Below are positions 36,306-46,147 of a stretch of 64,000 bases of DNA, in pieces (position 1 is the first letter of the stretch; every line of letters begins with the position of its first letter). The notes below the pieces were generated by a model that saw only the letters and a list, made by a program, of their open reading frames with translations, did not search any database and was not told the origin of the DNA. Source of the DNA: Eubacterium sp. (GTDB taxonomy: Bacteria > Bacillota > Clostridia > Peptostreptococcales > Anaerovoracaceae); assembly GCA_017533915.1 (NCBI GenBank), contig JAFWHX010000018.1, forward strand, positions 62,001 through 126,000. Reading direction: 5' to 3'. A program made the position numbers and the translations under genes.

Positions 36306-37838
36306 ATGAACACTGGATATGCAATCAATAAGCTTCTGTACTATGCGGAAGAAAAAGGCCTGATCGAAAAGACGGAAAGGCGCTGGGCTCTTAACACTGT
36401 ACTTGATGTACTCAAGCTGCCTGCGGCGGAAGCATCAACGGAAAAGGACGTCAGTGAAGAATTTACAGATAAGAAATGCTCTGAAGAGTATTCACTGCAG
36501 GAAGTACTTGATGTCCTGCTGGACGATGCTTTTGCCAGAGGAGTCCTGACTGACAACACTGTTACATTCAGGGATCTTCTTGACACTGAGATAATGGGAA
36601 GACTTACTCCGAGGCCGGCGCAGGTCACAGACAGATTCCGTGAGCTTTATGACGATAGTCCTGAAGCTGCGACTGACTGGTATTACCGTTTCAGCCAGGA
36701 TACCAACTACATACGTCGCAGCCGCATGGTCCGAGATATCCGCTGGAAAGCAGAAACAGAATACGGGGATCTGGACATCACGATAAATTTATCAAAGCCT
36801 GAGAAAGATCCTAAGGCGATCGCCGCAGCGCGCGAGCTCCCGGCGTCAAATTACCCAAGATGCCTGCTATGCGCGGAAAATGAAGGATATGCCGGGAGGC
36901 CGGACCACCCTGCGAGGCAGAACCTTAGGCTCATACCGCTCACTCTCGATGGTGAGGACTGGTATCTTCAGTACTCACCTTATACATATTACAATGAACA
37001 CTGCATCGTTCTAAGCGGCGAGCATGCTCCAATGAAGATCGATGAGGGGTGTTTCAGAAAGCTGTTGGGGTTCATCAGGCAGTTCCCGCATTATTTCGTC
37101 GGCTCAAACGCCGATCTTCCGATAGTAGGAGGATCGATACTGGCTCATGAGCATTTCCAGGGCGGAAGATACAGATTCGCTATGGAGAAAGCAGAAGTTG
37201 AGACACCGGTCGTGTTCAGAGGTTTTGATGACGTTGGCGCCGGCATCGTCAAATGGCCTATGTCTGTGATCAGGATCGATTCTGAAGATCCTGACAGACT
37301 GATACAGCTTGCAGTCAAGATACTTGACGCATGGCACGGATACTCCGATGGTTCTGTCGACATATATGCTGAGACAGATGGAGAACCTCACAACACGATA
37401 ACGCCGATCGCGAGGATGCGTGATAGACGGTATGAGCTTGACCTGGTACTCAGGAACAATCTTACGACTGAAGAGCATCCGCTGGGCCTGTTCCATCCGC
37501 ATGCCGAGCTCCATCACATTAAAAAAGAAAATATCGGACTGATCGAGGTCATGGGACTGGCAGTGCTGCCTGGCAGGCTGAAAGAGGAGCTCTCTCTCGT
37601 AGCCGATGGACTGGTAAGCGGCGCCGATCTAGAAAGCGACCCCCGTACAGCCGGACACGCAGCCTGGGCAGACGAGATACGCCGCAAGTATGGAAAGTTT
37701 TCTGATAAGGAAAAGGCATGGGCTGTCGTACAGGAGGAGACTGGCCTGGTGTTCAGCAAGGTGCTTGAGCACGCCGGCGTATTCAAGAGAACACCGGATG
37801 GAAAAGCAGCTTTCCTGAGATTCATAGAGTCAGTATAA
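36306..37838 (+). CDS. galT: UDP-glucose--hexose-1-phosphate uridylyltransferase (Firmicute type)
   Basis: Exchanges UMP between UDP-glucose and galactose-1-phosphate. The 510-residue protein belongs to the long GalT family 2 of Firmicutes, unrelated in length to the E. coli enzyme (about 350). Key stretches are RCLLCAENEGYAGRPDHPARQN, NEHCIVLSGEHAPMKI, and GSNADLPIVGGSILAHEHFQ with the catalytic HxH. I chose the ATG at 36306 with GAGG 5 nt upstream; an ATG at 36273 has no site. It is separated from galK by about 150 bp of duplicated sequence, and is followed by a strong plus-strand terminator. Confidence 0.95.
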   Translation: MNTGYAINKLLYYAEEKGLIEKTERRWALNTVLDVLKLPAAEASTEKDVSEEFTDKKCSEEYSLQEVLDVLLDDAFARGVLTDNTVTFRDLLDTEIMGRLTPRPAQVTDRFRELYDDSPEAATDWYYRFSQDTNYIRRSRMVRDIRWKAETEYGDLDITINLSKPEKDPKAIAAARELPASNYPRCLLCAENEGYAGRPDHPARQNLRLIPLTLDGEDWYLQYSPYTYYNEHCIVLSGEHAPMKIDEGCFRKLLGFIRQFPHYFVGSNADLPIVGGSILAHEHFQGGRYRFAMEKAEVETPVVFRGFDDVGAGIVKWPMSVIRIDSEDPDRLIQLAVKILDAWHGYSDGSVDIYAETDGEPHNTITPIARMRDRRYELDLVLRNNLTTEEHPLGLFHPHAELHHIKKENIGLIEVMGLAVLPGRLKEELSLVADGLVSGADLESDPRTAGHAAWADEIRRKYGKFSDKEKAWAVVQEETGLVFSKVLEHAGVFKRTPDGKAAFLRFIESV

Positions 37839-37841
37839 AAA

Positions 37842-37866
37842 GCCGCGCCTCCTTATGAAGCGCGGC
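37842..37866 (-). terminator. Terminator hairpin between galT and the DUF4230 gene
   Basis: The stem GCCGCGC / GCGCGGC (37842-37848, 37860-37866). On the minus strand it is followed by five T, so it fits the end of the convergent DUF4230 gene. On the plus strand it has no T run. Confidence 0.6.
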
Positions 37867-37919
37867 GTGGTGAATATTATGCGGTCTTGATTGGATCAGA
37901 TATCTGATCCTGACTTCTT

Positions 37920-37948
37920 CTGCGGATCATCAGCATCCGCAGTTTTTT
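37920..37948 (+). terminator. Intrinsic terminator of galK-galT
   Basis: The stem CTGCGGAT / ATCCGCAG (37920-37927, 37935-37942) with a 7-nt loop is followed by six T. Its T run overlaps the stop codon of the convergent DUF4230 gene. Confidence 0.85.
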
Positions 37949-38516
37949 ACTTGAATTGTACTGTTACTATTCTTTCGCTGTCGATCCCCGCGATGGAATC
38001 TCTCACGATCCTCTCCGCGTTTCTGTCAGCTTCCTCAAGCAGTCCTGTCTTCTCAGCTTCCCTGAGAACTTCTTTTCTGATAGCCTTCTGGGCATTAACA
38101 GTTTCGTTTTTATCTGACCGTATCAGAGTAAATCCAGTGTCATAATACCGTATGTTCTCAGGCGGTATATCGATAGAATGAACGACCGCATGCGGTACGA
38201 TCACCGTCATGCTTTTCTCTGACTCTTCTATCTCTATATTATCCACATCCGTAGAAGCATAAACGCTGGCGGTGTACTTCACCAGATATGAATCCTGTGT
38301 GATAAACGGTATCCCCTCAGTCTCACCTTCCAGCACGCCGCTCGTCTTCAGCTCCTGAGTCACGAGATCTGACCTGTTCTTAAGCTCATTCATATAGGTA
38401 TCGACATCAAATCTGCCCTGATCACCGGTCCGCGCAAGTACAGCTCCTATGATCATAGCCGCCGCAAATGCTGCCCATACAGCGATCACAGATCTTTTTC
38501 TTACGCTTTCATGCAT
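37947..38516 (-). CDS. DUF4230-like membrane-anchored protein
   Basis: The 189-residue protein has one N-terminal membrane helix (about 10-28) and an extracytoplasmic part that resembles DUF4230: SDLVTQELKTSGVLE, a YTASVYASTDVDNIEIEE strand pair, VIVPHAVVHSIDIPPENIRYYD and a helical C-terminus with RNAERIVRDSIAG. The family has no known function. The ATG has AAGGAGG upstream. It is probably monocistronic, with its own promoter (38568-38596) and a terminator hairpin (37842-37866). Confidence 0.8.
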   Translation of the reverse strand: MHESVRKRSVIAVWAAFAAAMIIGAVLARTGDQGRFDVDTYMNELKNRSDLVTQELKTSGVLEGETEGIPFITQDSYLVKYTASVYASTDVDNIEIEESEKSMTVIVPHAVVHSIDIPPENIRYYDTGFTLIRSDKNETVNAQKAIRKEVLREAEKTGLLEEADRNAERIVRDSIAGIDSERIVTVQFK

Positions 38517-38567
38517 ATCCCCCTCCTTTCGTTAAACAGACAATTCTCCGTATCTTTTGACAAGACC

Positions 38568-38596
38568 ATTCTATTGTTTCCGGAGACAGGGTTAAA
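38568..38596 (-). promoter_or_regulatory. Candidate promoter of the DUF4230 gene
   Basis: On the minus strand, TTTAAC (38591-38596), 17 bp, TAGAAT (38568-38573). A 7-bp inverted repeat AATCCGC / GCGGATT (38625-38631, 38640-38646) lies about 30 bp upstream. Confidence 0.4.
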
Positions 38597-38654
38597 CTGT
38601 CCAGAGGCTGAAATAGATATACTTAATCCGCCCCGTTCTGCGGATTACCGTCAG

Positions 38655-38733
38655 AAAACATATATACGCACCGATTGAGGTACAAAAACATATATGCGTT
38701 CCGGTTGAGGGGGTCTTTCGTACAAAAACACAT
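38655..38733. repeat. Short direct repeat in the DUF4230 / Na-Pi spacer
   Basis: AAAACATATATACGCACCGA at 38655 recurs as AAAACATATATGCGTTCCGG at 38685, each followed by TTGAGG, and a shorter trace appears at 38725. A GC-rich hairpin (38735-38751) with T runs on both sides follows. This spacer of about 300 bp holds no gene. Confidence 0.6.
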
Positions 38734-38763
38734 CCCCCGCGCCGGCCGGGGCTTTTTGTCCAC

Positions 38764-38795
38764 AAAAAGAAGCTGCCCGGGATCTCCGGACAGCT
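38764..38795 (-). terminator. Intrinsic terminator of the Na/Pi cotransporter gene
   Basis: A 10-bp stem with one G-U pair (38771-38780 and 38786-38795), followed on the minus strand by a T run (38768-38764). It lies 25 bp past the stop. Confidence 0.8.
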
Positions 38796-38819
38796 CTGTC
38801 TGTCATATCGTTTCCTGCA

Positions 38820-40634
38820 CTATACCTCAGGTATCTCGTTCAGCTGATCAAAATACTTCTTGTAGAAGCTCTTGAACGCCTGCTTATAGTTCGTGTTGTT
38901 TGAATGGTGCAGGTTGTGCAGATACTGGTGCTCGCGGCCGCTGATGGAATCATCGTTTCTGGCGAGCAGATAGACCGCTAGGTCAGAACACTGATCAGAT
39001 ACACGCTCCAGGTTGAGCAGAATGTTCTGATAATATGTACCATTGAAGACATCGCATCTGTTCTCTGTCATACGCCTCATGTGACGGCCCTGAAGACTCT
39101 CGACGATCTCATCTATCACCTCTTCAAGAGGCTCGATCTTCTTCGCGATCTTTATATCATTGTTATAATAAGCCTCCGCTGTCATATCGAGGATCTCGCT
39201 GACCGCGTTCATGGCTACTTCCATCTCTTTAAGCGCCGCGCCGGAGAAAGCCTTATTGGCATTTCGCACCGTGGCAAGGCAATCGATGATATTCACCGCC
39301 AGATCGCCGATCCTCTCAAAGCACACACATGCCTTGAGCTGGAAGTCCTGATTCTTTTTGTCTGAATCCAGAGAGATCTTCGGCGATACTGAAACGATGT
39401 ACTGACTTACAGCATCCGCCATCCTGTCGAGCAGATCCTCTCTTCTCTGGATCCTGGTCTCGCGCTTAGGATCGTACTCAAAGAGCTGCTGTATCGCCGC
39501 GGTGTAGTTGTGTATCGACACGTCGCACATATTACCGATCAGGATCGCGGATTCATTAAGTGCAAGCGTAGGATTGTCGATAAGTCTTGCATCCAGCTTT
39601 CTGAGATTCTCCTCCAGCAAAGGATCTTTTTCGTCTTCCTCTTCGTGCTTCTCCGGGACGATCTTCTCTGCAAGCGAGGCAAACATGCCGACGAACGGAA
39701 GCGATATCACGGCAGGAGCCAGACGGAACAGTCCGTGCACGTTAGCGACTCCGCCTGAGTTGAGCGTCATATACCAGATGTCGTCACTGAGGATACCCGT
39801 CGCCCTGAGCACTATCAGAGACACAGTGATCAGTATTGCGGCAAAGATGTTATATATGATGTGTACCATACATGTGCGGATCTGGGCTGTGTTTGCTCCG
39901 ATCCTGCATACCAGATACGTCGTCAGGCAGTCTCCGATATTGACGCCGATGATAACGGCAACGATGCCGCATAGCTGCAGGCCCATCGAGCTGGCGATAG
40001 ACTGCAGTATACCGATAACGGCAGATGAACTCTGAATGATACCCGTAGTGATTATTCCGGCAAAGAATCCGAGTACATAGCTGTCCTGGAAAGATATGAT
40101 GAATCCCTGCAGCTCATCCTGCATTGTCGATACCGCCGCGCTCATGTTCATGAGGCCGGAAAACAATACCCCGAAGCCTATACAGATCGTACCGGCTGTC
40201 TTATACTGTATCCCCTTCACGAACATGATCAGGATTATACCTATTATCAGCGACAAAGGCGCCAGGTTGTCGGATTTGAAGAAATAAAGAATACTGTCGG
40301 AACTGGCATTCACGTCCATGAGCCTTATGATCTGGGCGGTGATCGCCGTCCCTACATTGGCTCCGAGCACGATGCCGATCGACTGTCGGAATGTGATGAA
40401 CTCAGCTCCGACGAGACCTACCGTAAGTACGATGGTCGCCGTTGAGCTCTGAATCATACAGGTGACAAACAGACCTAAGATAAAAGCCTTTATCGGCTTA
40501 TCCGTGATCTTCTCGAGTGCTGCTCTCATCGCTCCGCCGGAACTTGACTTAAGGCCGTCACCCATAAGCCTCATTCCGTACAGGAACATCGCAAGTCCGC
40601 CCAGCAGCGTCACGATCCTATAGAATAATTCCAA
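38820..40634 (-). CDS. Na/Pi cotransporter family protein with PhoU-like C-terminus
   Basis: Sodium-coupled phosphate transporter of the NptA/PNaS type. The 604-residue protein has about nine membrane segments with the family's two QSS-containing repeats (CMIQSSTATIVLTVGLV and TGIIQSSSAVIGILQSI). A helical PhoU-like domain follows (about 350-590), with RREDLLDRMADAVSQY and ACVCFERIGDLAVNI. It may transport phosphate or regulate its uptake. The start is TTG at 40634, well supported by AAGGAG 7 nt upstream. A TGG-TATAAT extended -10 (40685-40690) lies about 50 bp upstream. The gene stands alone, with terminators on both sides. Confidence 0.93.
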   Translation of the reverse strand: MELFYRIVTLLGGLAMFLYGMRLMGDGLKSSSGGAMRAALEKITDKPIKAFILGLFVTCMIQSSTATIVLTVGLVGAEFITFRQSIGIVLGANVGTAITAQIIRLMDVNASSDSILYFFKSDNLAPLSLIIGIILIMFVKGIQYKTAGTICIGFGVLFSGLMNMSAAVSTMQDELQGFIISFQDSYVLGFFAGIITTGIIQSSSAVIGILQSIASSMGLQLCGIVAVIIGVNIGDCLTTYLVCRIGANTAQIRTCMVHIIYNIFAAILITVSLIVLRATGILSDDIWYMTLNSGGVANVHGLFRLAPAVISLPFVGMFASLAEKIVPEKHEEEDEKDPLLEENLRKLDARLIDNPTLALNESAILIGNMCDVSIHNYTAAIQQLFEYDPKRETRIQRREDLLDRMADAVSQYIVSVSPKISLDSDKKNQDFQLKACVCFERIGDLAVNIIDCLATVRNANKAFSGAALKEMEVAMNAVSEILDMTAEAYYNNDIKIAKKIEPLEEVIDEIVESLQGRHMRRMTENRCDVFNGTYYQNILLNLERVSDQCSDLAVYLLARNDDSISGREHQYLHNLHHSNNTNYKQAFKSFYKKYFDQLNEIPEV

Positions 40635-40743
40635 TATTCTGCTCCTTAGCTATTAGTTTTATGTCTTTTTATGAAATTAAGCATATTATACCATATCAGG
40701 ACCGTATTCAAGCAAAATTATTAAATTATTCTTAAGATGTATC

Positions 40744-40788
40744 AAAAAAAATACACAGCCGCCGCATATTGTATATTTATGCGTCAGC
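40744..40788 (-). terminator. Intrinsic terminator of the P-type ATPase gene
   Basis: A hairpin between 40758-40768 and 40778-40788 (ten pairs, one mismatch), followed on the minus strand, after 6 nt, by eight T. It lies 44 bp past the stop. Confidence 0.75.
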
Positions 40789-40831
40789 TGCATGTATGGT
40801 GTGAAAACAACGATCGTCCTTACTGTCTCAT

Positions 40832-43345
40832 CTAGCCTTTCGGTATCCTGATCCGTATAAGAGACCCGTTATTCTTCTTTCTGAGCTCTGCACGTCCTTC
40901 TTCGGTAAGCAGCTTTCCAACAAATGTAGTGAACTTGTAGAAATAGCGGAACACTGCCTGCGTAGCGATCAGGAACACTATCAGCAGGAGCACTGTCTGC
41001 CACGTCATGCTGCTGATCCCGAACAACGTGTTATGGAATATGATGGCATAGAAGAAGCCGCATATCATAACTGCCATCATGATGAGATGCGTCTTTGTCA
41101 TTGGCATCGCGACTCTCGCGAGGATCATGAATTCAACCAGCGCAACAAGTCCGGCGGCAGCGGTGGACAGGCTGCTTTGCTCTATGTTCATGACCTGTCC
41201 GAATATTACTAGCGCGCTTACGGAAAGAAATACTGTGATACCTGCCGGCGTTGCCATCTTGAACACATTCCCAAGGAAGCTCCCTTTTATCTTTTTATGG
41301 TTCGGCTCAAGCGAGAGCACGAATGACGGGATACCTATAGTGAACATACTGATCAGTGTTATCTGTGACGGCTGCAGCGGATACTGCAGCACACTTACCA
41401 TCGAGAATATCGCAAGCAGGAATGAGAAGATATTCTTGGTCAGATAAAGCGTTGCACATTTGGTGATGTTATTCACGACGCGGCGTCCTTCCGATACGAC
41501 CGAAGGCATCCTGCTGAAATCAGAATCCATAAGGACGAGCTGAGCCGCATTAGAAGCAGCTTCGCTCCCTGATGCCATCGCTATCGAGCAGTCTGCGTCT
41601 CTCAAAGCAAGTATGTCGTTCACTCCGTCTCCGGTCATGCCTACCGTCTTACCGTGGCTTTTCAGACCAGCTACGAACATTCTCTTCTGCTCAGGCGTAA
41701 CACGTCCGAACACATTGTATTCCATTACAGCAGAGTCGATATCTTCCTGTGTCTTGAGCTTTCTTGCGTCTATAAATTTATCCGCGCCTTTTATGCCTGC
41801 CTCCTGAGCGATGTTCGATACCGTCGAAGGATTATCTCCCGAGATGACTTTGATGTCGACGCCGTTATCAGCAAAATATCTGAAGACTTCAGGCGCGGAC
41901 TTGCGGATCGGGTTCGTAAGGAATACCGCGGCGAGCATCTTGGCCCTGCCTGTGATCGGCTCACCCTTCGGCTCTTCCTCCAGCACCGCAAACGCGAGCA
42001 CGCGGTAGCCCTTCTCGCTCATCAGCTTCAGCTTGCTTTCGTACTCACCATAACTCTCACCAAGTACGAACTCCGGCGCCCCGAGGATATAATTCCCGTC
42101 GTCATAGATCGCCGCGCAGTATTTATATTTTGATGAGAACGGCACTGTTCTTATCGCGCGCCTGTCAGATCCCGAATCAGCAAAATACTCTTTCAGCGCC
42201 TGCATCGTGGCGTTGTCGGCATCCATCTCCTTTACGAGATCAGCAAGATACGTCGTGACCTGCCCGTCGTATTTCTCCGGCATCATGCTCTGCATGCTGT
42301 CAACCTTCATGTCGCTCTCGGTGATCGTTCCCGTTTTGTCTACGCAGAGCACGTCGACTCTTGCAAGCGTCTCGATGCTTCTCATGTTCTGGACGAGAAC
42401 TTCCTGTCTGGCAAGGCGCATGGCTGAAACGACCATCGCAACGCTCGCGAGCATGTACAGGCCTTCCGGCACCATTCCCAGCACTGCGGCGACCATGCTG
42501 GTAACGCTCGATGTGAGGTCGTTATCCATCATGTAGTACTGCTGCACGAACAAAATCAGGCCGATCGGGATTATCAGAATGCCGATCACCATAACGAGTC
42601 TGTCCAGCGACCTTACCATCTGAGAACGCTGATCGTTCTTGCCCTGCTTCGTCGCTTCTATCTGCAGTCTGGATATGTAGGATTCTTTACCTACTTTTGT
42701 AAGTCTCGCCCGGCACTCTCCCGAGATTATGAAGCTTCCGGAGAGGAGTTCATCTCCTTCGCCTTTATTGATCTCATCTGATTCCCCGGTAACGAGTGCT
42801 TCATTCACCTGGACGCTTCCTGATATTATGACTGCGTCTGCGGGTATCCCGGAGCCGGAACCCAGTATCACTACGTCATCCTGTACCAGCTGCTCTGCGG
42901 GGATATCCTCCTCCCGGCCGTTCCTCAGCACTTTTACCCGCGGCATCTTCTCAAATTTGAGATTGTCCAGGATCTGCTTGGAGCGGATCTCCTGCGCGAT
43001 ACCGATCGCTGTGTTGGCCGCGACGATAAGAAGGAACGTCAGATCCTTGAACTGGCCGACCATGATAAGGAGTACTGCGAGAACTGCAAAAATGAGATTG
43101 AAATAAGTGAGCACGTTCTCTTTCACGATCTCCTTGATGGTTCGTGTGGACGAGCTCACTTCTTCATTTATTAGGCCGCGCGCTTTACGGTCTTCGACTT
43201 CTCTGTCGGTAAGACCCGTGGCTTCCCGGCTCTCCTCTGTATCAGAAAAGCCGCGGCTGACATCATCACCCGCGTCGAGACCGGTAAGTCTTCCCTGCAC
43301 GTTCACCTCTTCTAATTCTTTTATATTCTCTGATCCCTCTGACAT
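40832..43345 (-). CDS. Cation-transporting P-type ATPase (CtpE-like)
   Basis: The 837-residue ion pump has all P-type signatures: the TGES-type actuator motif in ALVTGESDEINKG, the phosphorylated Asp in CVDKTGTITESD, and the hinge MTGDGVNDILALRDADCSIAMASG. About ten membrane helices are present. The stretch AAVLGMVPEGLYMLASVAM matches the helix-4 pattern PEGL of CtpE-like and related pumps, so calcium is a possible substrate, but the metal is not certain. The first 60 residues are a polar cytoplasmic tail. It follows the class II aldolase gene on the same strand after 71 bp, with a weak hairpin between. Confidence 0.9.
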   Translation of the reverse strand: MSEGSENIKELEEVNVQGRLTGLDAGDDVSRGFSDTEESREATGLTDREVEDRKARGLINEEVSSSTRTIKEIVKENVLTYFNLIFAVLAVLLIMVGQFKDLTFLLIVAANTAIGIAQEIRSKQILDNLKFEKMPRVKVLRNGREEDIPAEQLVQDDVVILGSGSGIPADAVIISGSVQVNEALVTGESDEINKGEGDELLSGSFIISGECRARLTKVGKESYISRLQIEATKQGKNDQRSQMVRSLDRLVMVIGILIIPIGLILFVQQYYMMDNDLTSSVTSMVAAVLGMVPEGLYMLASVAMVVSAMRLARQEVLVQNMRSIETLARVDVLCVDKTGTITESDMKVDSMQSMMPEKYDGQVTTYLADLVKEMDADNATMQALKEYFADSGSDRRAIRTVPFSSKYKYCAAIYDDGNYILGAPEFVLGESYGEYESKLKLMSEKGYRVLAFAVLEEEPKGEPITGRAKMLAAVFLTNPIRKSAPEVFRYFADNGVDIKVISGDNPSTVSNIAQEAGIKGADKFIDARKLKTQEDIDSAVMEYNVFGRVTPEQKRMFVAGLKSHGKTVGMTGDGVNDILALRDADCSIAMASGSEAASNAAQLVLMDSDFSRMPSVVSEGRRVVNNITKCATLYLTKNIFSFLLAIFSMVSVLQYPLQPSQITLISMFTIGIPSFVLSLEPNHKKIKGSFLGNVFKMATPAGITVFLSVSALVIFGQVMNIEQSSLSTAAAGLVALVEFMILARVAMPMTKTHLIMMAVMICGFFYAIIFHNTLFGISSMTWQTVLLLIVFLIATQAVFRYFYKFTTFVGKLLTEEGRAELRKKNNGSLIRIRIPKG

Positions 43346-43416
43346 TTCCCCTGTTTTACTATCCTGCGGTACGCACCGCCCTTTATGATCTCTGGGCGGG
43401 ATGTATTACGCTTTAT

Positions 43417-44754
43417 CTACTTTTCCAGACGGCTGTCGATATATTCCTCAGCCGCCTCCTCTATCAGACGGACGTTCCGGAATGCTTCCTCCAGATCTCC
43501 GCCTTTTGCTATCATGCCGTGATGAGAAAGAATACATCCCGGTCCGGCGCCTATTGCCTTTACAGCGTTTCTGGTTATCCCTGAGCTGCCGGCAAGCGCA
43601 TATCTGCTTACTCCGATGATCTCGCCAAGCTCAGCCATCTTCTCTTTAGACTCTACTTGAAGCGGCATCTCGCCTGCAGCGAAGATCGAACAGTATCTGC
43701 TGTGTGTATGTATGACCGCATTGGCATCCGGGTACTGCTTGTAGATCCCCGCATGCATGCCTTTTTCGGAAGTCGGCTTGTTGATGCCGTATGACTTGAG
43801 TGTCCTGATGTTTACCCGCACCATATCTGCCGGCGTCAGCCTTCCATAATCGAGCCCCGACGGCGTGCATAACATATTCTCTCTGTCCAGCATGACCGAG
43901 AGGTTTCCCCATGTGCCCTGTACGAGCCCTGTGCTCACAAGCAGATTTCCATACTTTACCAGCTGTTCGCGCAGCTCAAGCTCACGGTCTGACCATCTCG
44001 CGGCATCTTCATCTGACACATATGGCCTGTCGAACTTTATGCTTCCGTCATCACTGAACTCGCCCTGCACCGCTGAGCCCTGAGCAGCATCCGAATCTTC
44101 ATCCTGCATGCCGGCATTTCCTGCCTGTACTGAGTACTCTTCAGACTCTTCCCCGTCGCGGAGCTCTTTTTCGGCTTTGCTGTACGCATGCTGATATTTA
44201 TAATGCATGAACCGCGCCAGCCTGGAGTCGAGCTTTCTCACTCCGCCGATGACCTGGGCTTTCAGTATCGTTTCGGCAGATTTCTCTATGATCTGCATCG
44301 CAATATACGCCTCATAAAGATTCCGTCCGCCCGCGATAAGGCAGCTGTTCTCAACCATGACCGACGTCGATCTTGCCAGAGCCCTGGAGATCTGTTTCTC
44401 ATCAGGCTCCACGATGCTTACTTCCGGTCCCACGATCTGTGCCATGTCGTCCAGCACAGCCGGTATCTCATGCCTCGAATCGATGCATATCCCGGTATAC
44501 GGCGGTTCGCAAAGGATCATTGACGTCAGATACCTGGATTTCATCAAAGCCGCAGCAGCCGGAAGCTGTGTCTGGTCATGGTCGGTGATATCCAGGATAT
44601 CTTCCTCTTTGAGAGCGCTAAGATCAGCGCCTCTCGCTGTCATATAACAGCGGCCGCCATGTCTGAAAATGATCCTCGGAACATCACCTGCCGAAAAAGG
44701 CAGTTCCGTGATCATTTTTGCGTATCTGAAAATTATATCTGAAGCTGCTTTCAT
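43417..44754 (-). CDS. Tandem class II aldolase/adducin protein with one degenerate domain
   Basis: The 445-residue protein holds two class II aldolase-like domains. The C-terminal one (about 260-440) is intact: GTWGNLSVML, TPSGLDYGRLTPADMV, the catalytic Glu in SEKGMHAGIY, the zinc ligands in HTHSRYCS, and SHHGMIAKGGDLEEAF. The N-terminal one (about 1-185) follows the same order (YMTARGADLSALKEEDILDI, SRYLTSMILCEPPYTG, SVMVENSCLIAGGRNLYEAY) but the zinc His are replaced (EPPY for HTHS, EN for HH), so it cannot bind metal the same way. A charged linker joins them. Substrates of the family are sugar phosphates; this one is unknown. It starts 22 bp after the tyrS stop, so it is probably cotranscribed with tyrS. 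Confidence 0.82.
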   Translation of the reverse strand: MKAASDIIFRYAKMITELPFSAGDVPRIIFRHGGRCYMTARGADLSALKEEDILDITDHDQTQLPAAAALMKSRYLTSMILCEPPYTGICIDSRHEIPAVLDDMAQIVGPEVSIVEPDEKQISRALARSTSVMVENSCLIAGGRNLYEAYIAMQIIEKSAETILKAQVIGGVRKLDSRLARFMHYKYQHAYSKAEKELRDGEESEEYSVQAGNAGMQDEDSDAAQGSAVQGEFSDDGSIKFDRPYVSDEDAARWSDRELELREQLVKYGNLLVSTGLVQGTWGNLSVMLDRENMLCTPSGLDYGRLTPADMVRVNIRTLKSYGINKPTSEKGMHAGIYKQYPDANAVIHTHSRYCSIFAAGEMPLQVESKEKMAELGEIIGVSRYALAGSSGITRNAVKAIGAGPGCILSHHGMIAKGGDLEEAFRNVRLIEEAAEEYIDSRLEK

Positions 44755-44776
44755 ATCTTCCTCTTCAGATGCATTT

Positions 44777-46114
44777 CTATTTAAGCACTATCTTTATGAA
44801 TTTCTTCTTGCCCTTTTTGATAACCAGCTCGCCGTCTTTGAAGTCGTCTTCTGTGATCATGCGATGTGTGTCCTGGACTTTTTCATCTGCAACTGTAAGG
44901 CCGCCCTGCTTTATAGTGCGGAAACCTTCGCTGTTGCTCGGCACGAGTCCAGCCTCTCTGATCAGGTCGACGATCCCCATTCCGTCACCGCTGAAGTTTT
45001 CCCGCGGCATCTCGAATGCCGGGATGTTGCTTGCATCCTGAGCTCCGCCGCCGAATGCGGCACGTGCGCCCTCAAGCGCTTTGTTCGCTTCCTCCTCGCC
45101 ATGGACGAGCTTCGTCACCTCGTAAGCGAGGACTTCTTTCGCTTTGTTCAGCTCGGCGCCTTCGAGTGACGACAGCCTGTTGACTTCGTCCATCGGAAGG
45201 AACGTCAGCATGCGGAGGCATTTGTTCACGTCAGCATCGGCGACGTTGCGCCAGTACTGGAAGAACTCGAACGGTGAGCACCTGTCGGCCGACAGCCACA
45301 GAGCGCCTTTCGCGGTCTTTCCCATCTTCTTGCCTTCACTGTTCGTGAGGAGCGAGAATGTCATGCCGTAGACTTCCTTATCCAGCATCTTTCTGGACAG
45401 GTCGACTCCGGCGATGATGTTCGACCACTGATCGTTGCCACCGAACTCCATCTTAACATCCAGATCGCGCGAAAGCACCATGAAGTCATATGCCTGCATC
45501 AGCATATAGTTGAACTCCAGGAACGACAGGCCGCTTTCTCTTGCCATACGCTGCTTGAATGCCTCAGAGCGCAGCATGGTGTTGACGTTGAAGTGTCTTC
45601 CGATCTCTCTCACGAATTCGATGTAGTTGACCGGCCTCAGCCATTCTGCGTTGTTCACGCTGATAGCCTTCCCGGGCTCAGGATCTCTGTTCTGCTTACC
45701 AGGCTGATAAACACCGCGGTTCCCTTCATACTTCCAGCCGTCGTCGAACTCAAGGAAGCGGTCGAACAGCTTTTTGAACTGCTCACAGTTGTCATCGATG
45801 GTCTTTGTATCCATCATCTGTCTCATGTCGGTCCTGCCCGACGGGTCTCCGACCATTCCGGTCCCGCCGCCGAGCAAAGCAACCGGCGTATGTCCGTACT
45901 TCAGCATATACATCATGATGATGATCTGCATGAAGTGGCCGACATGAAGACAGTCCGCCGTAGGATCGAATCCAATATAGAACCGGATCTTCTTCTCCGT
46001 CAGAAGCTTTCTTACAGCTTCTTCATCAGTCACCTGTTCTATGAATCCGCGCTCCTTGAGCACGTCGTATACATTATCATATTTGCTTACACTATCAGGT
46101 ATAAGACTCTTCAT
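44777..46114 (-). CDS. tyrS: Tyrosyl-tRNA synthetase
   Basis: The 445-residue class I synthetase has the HIGH-like motif HVGH in [14 protein letters not shown], the KMSKS equivalent in [15 protein letters not shown], the tyrosine-site [23 protein letters not shown], and a C-terminal S4 RNA-binding domain (about 375-440). The ATG has GAGG 8 nt upstream. The 109 bp before it lack a T-box but contain two perfect inverted repeats. Clostridial tyrS is often T-box controlled, so the absence is notable. The class II aldolase gene follows directly. Confidence 0.96.
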   Translation of the reverse strand: MKSLIPDSVSKYDNVYDVLKERGFIEQVTDEEAVRKLLTEKKIRFYIGFDPTADCLHVGHFMQIIIMMYMLKYGHTPVALLGGGTGMVGDPSGRTDMRQMMDTKTIDDNCEQFKKLFDRFLEFDDGWKYEGNRGVYQPGKQNRDPEPGKAISVNNAEWLRPVNYIEFVREIGRHFNVNTMLRSEAFKQRMARESGLSFLEFNYMLMQAYDFMVLSRDLDVKMEFGGNDQWSNIIAGVDLSRKMLDKEVYGMTFSLLTNSEGKKMGKTAKGALWLSADRCSPFEFFQYWRNVADADVNKCLRMLTFLPMDEVNRLSSLEGAELNKAKEVLAYEVTKLVHGEEEANKALEGARAAFGGGAQDASNIPAFEMPRENFSGDGMGIVDLIREAGLVPSNSEGFRTIKQGGLTVADEKVQDTHRMITEDDFKDGELVIKKGKKKFIKIVLK

Positions 46115-46147
46115 CTAATAAACCTCACTATTATATCTGCTCGCTTA

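Noticed and set aside
38735-38757. GC-rich hairpin followed by five T on the plus strand
   Set aside because: No plus-strand gene lies upstream; it may be a back-up terminator for the minus-strand Na/Pi gene, but this is not firm enough for its own entry.
43376-43399. Hairpin CCGCCC/GGGCGG between the class II aldolase and P-type ATPase genes
   Set aside because: A 6-bp stem with a 12-nt loop and no T run; too weak to call a terminator.
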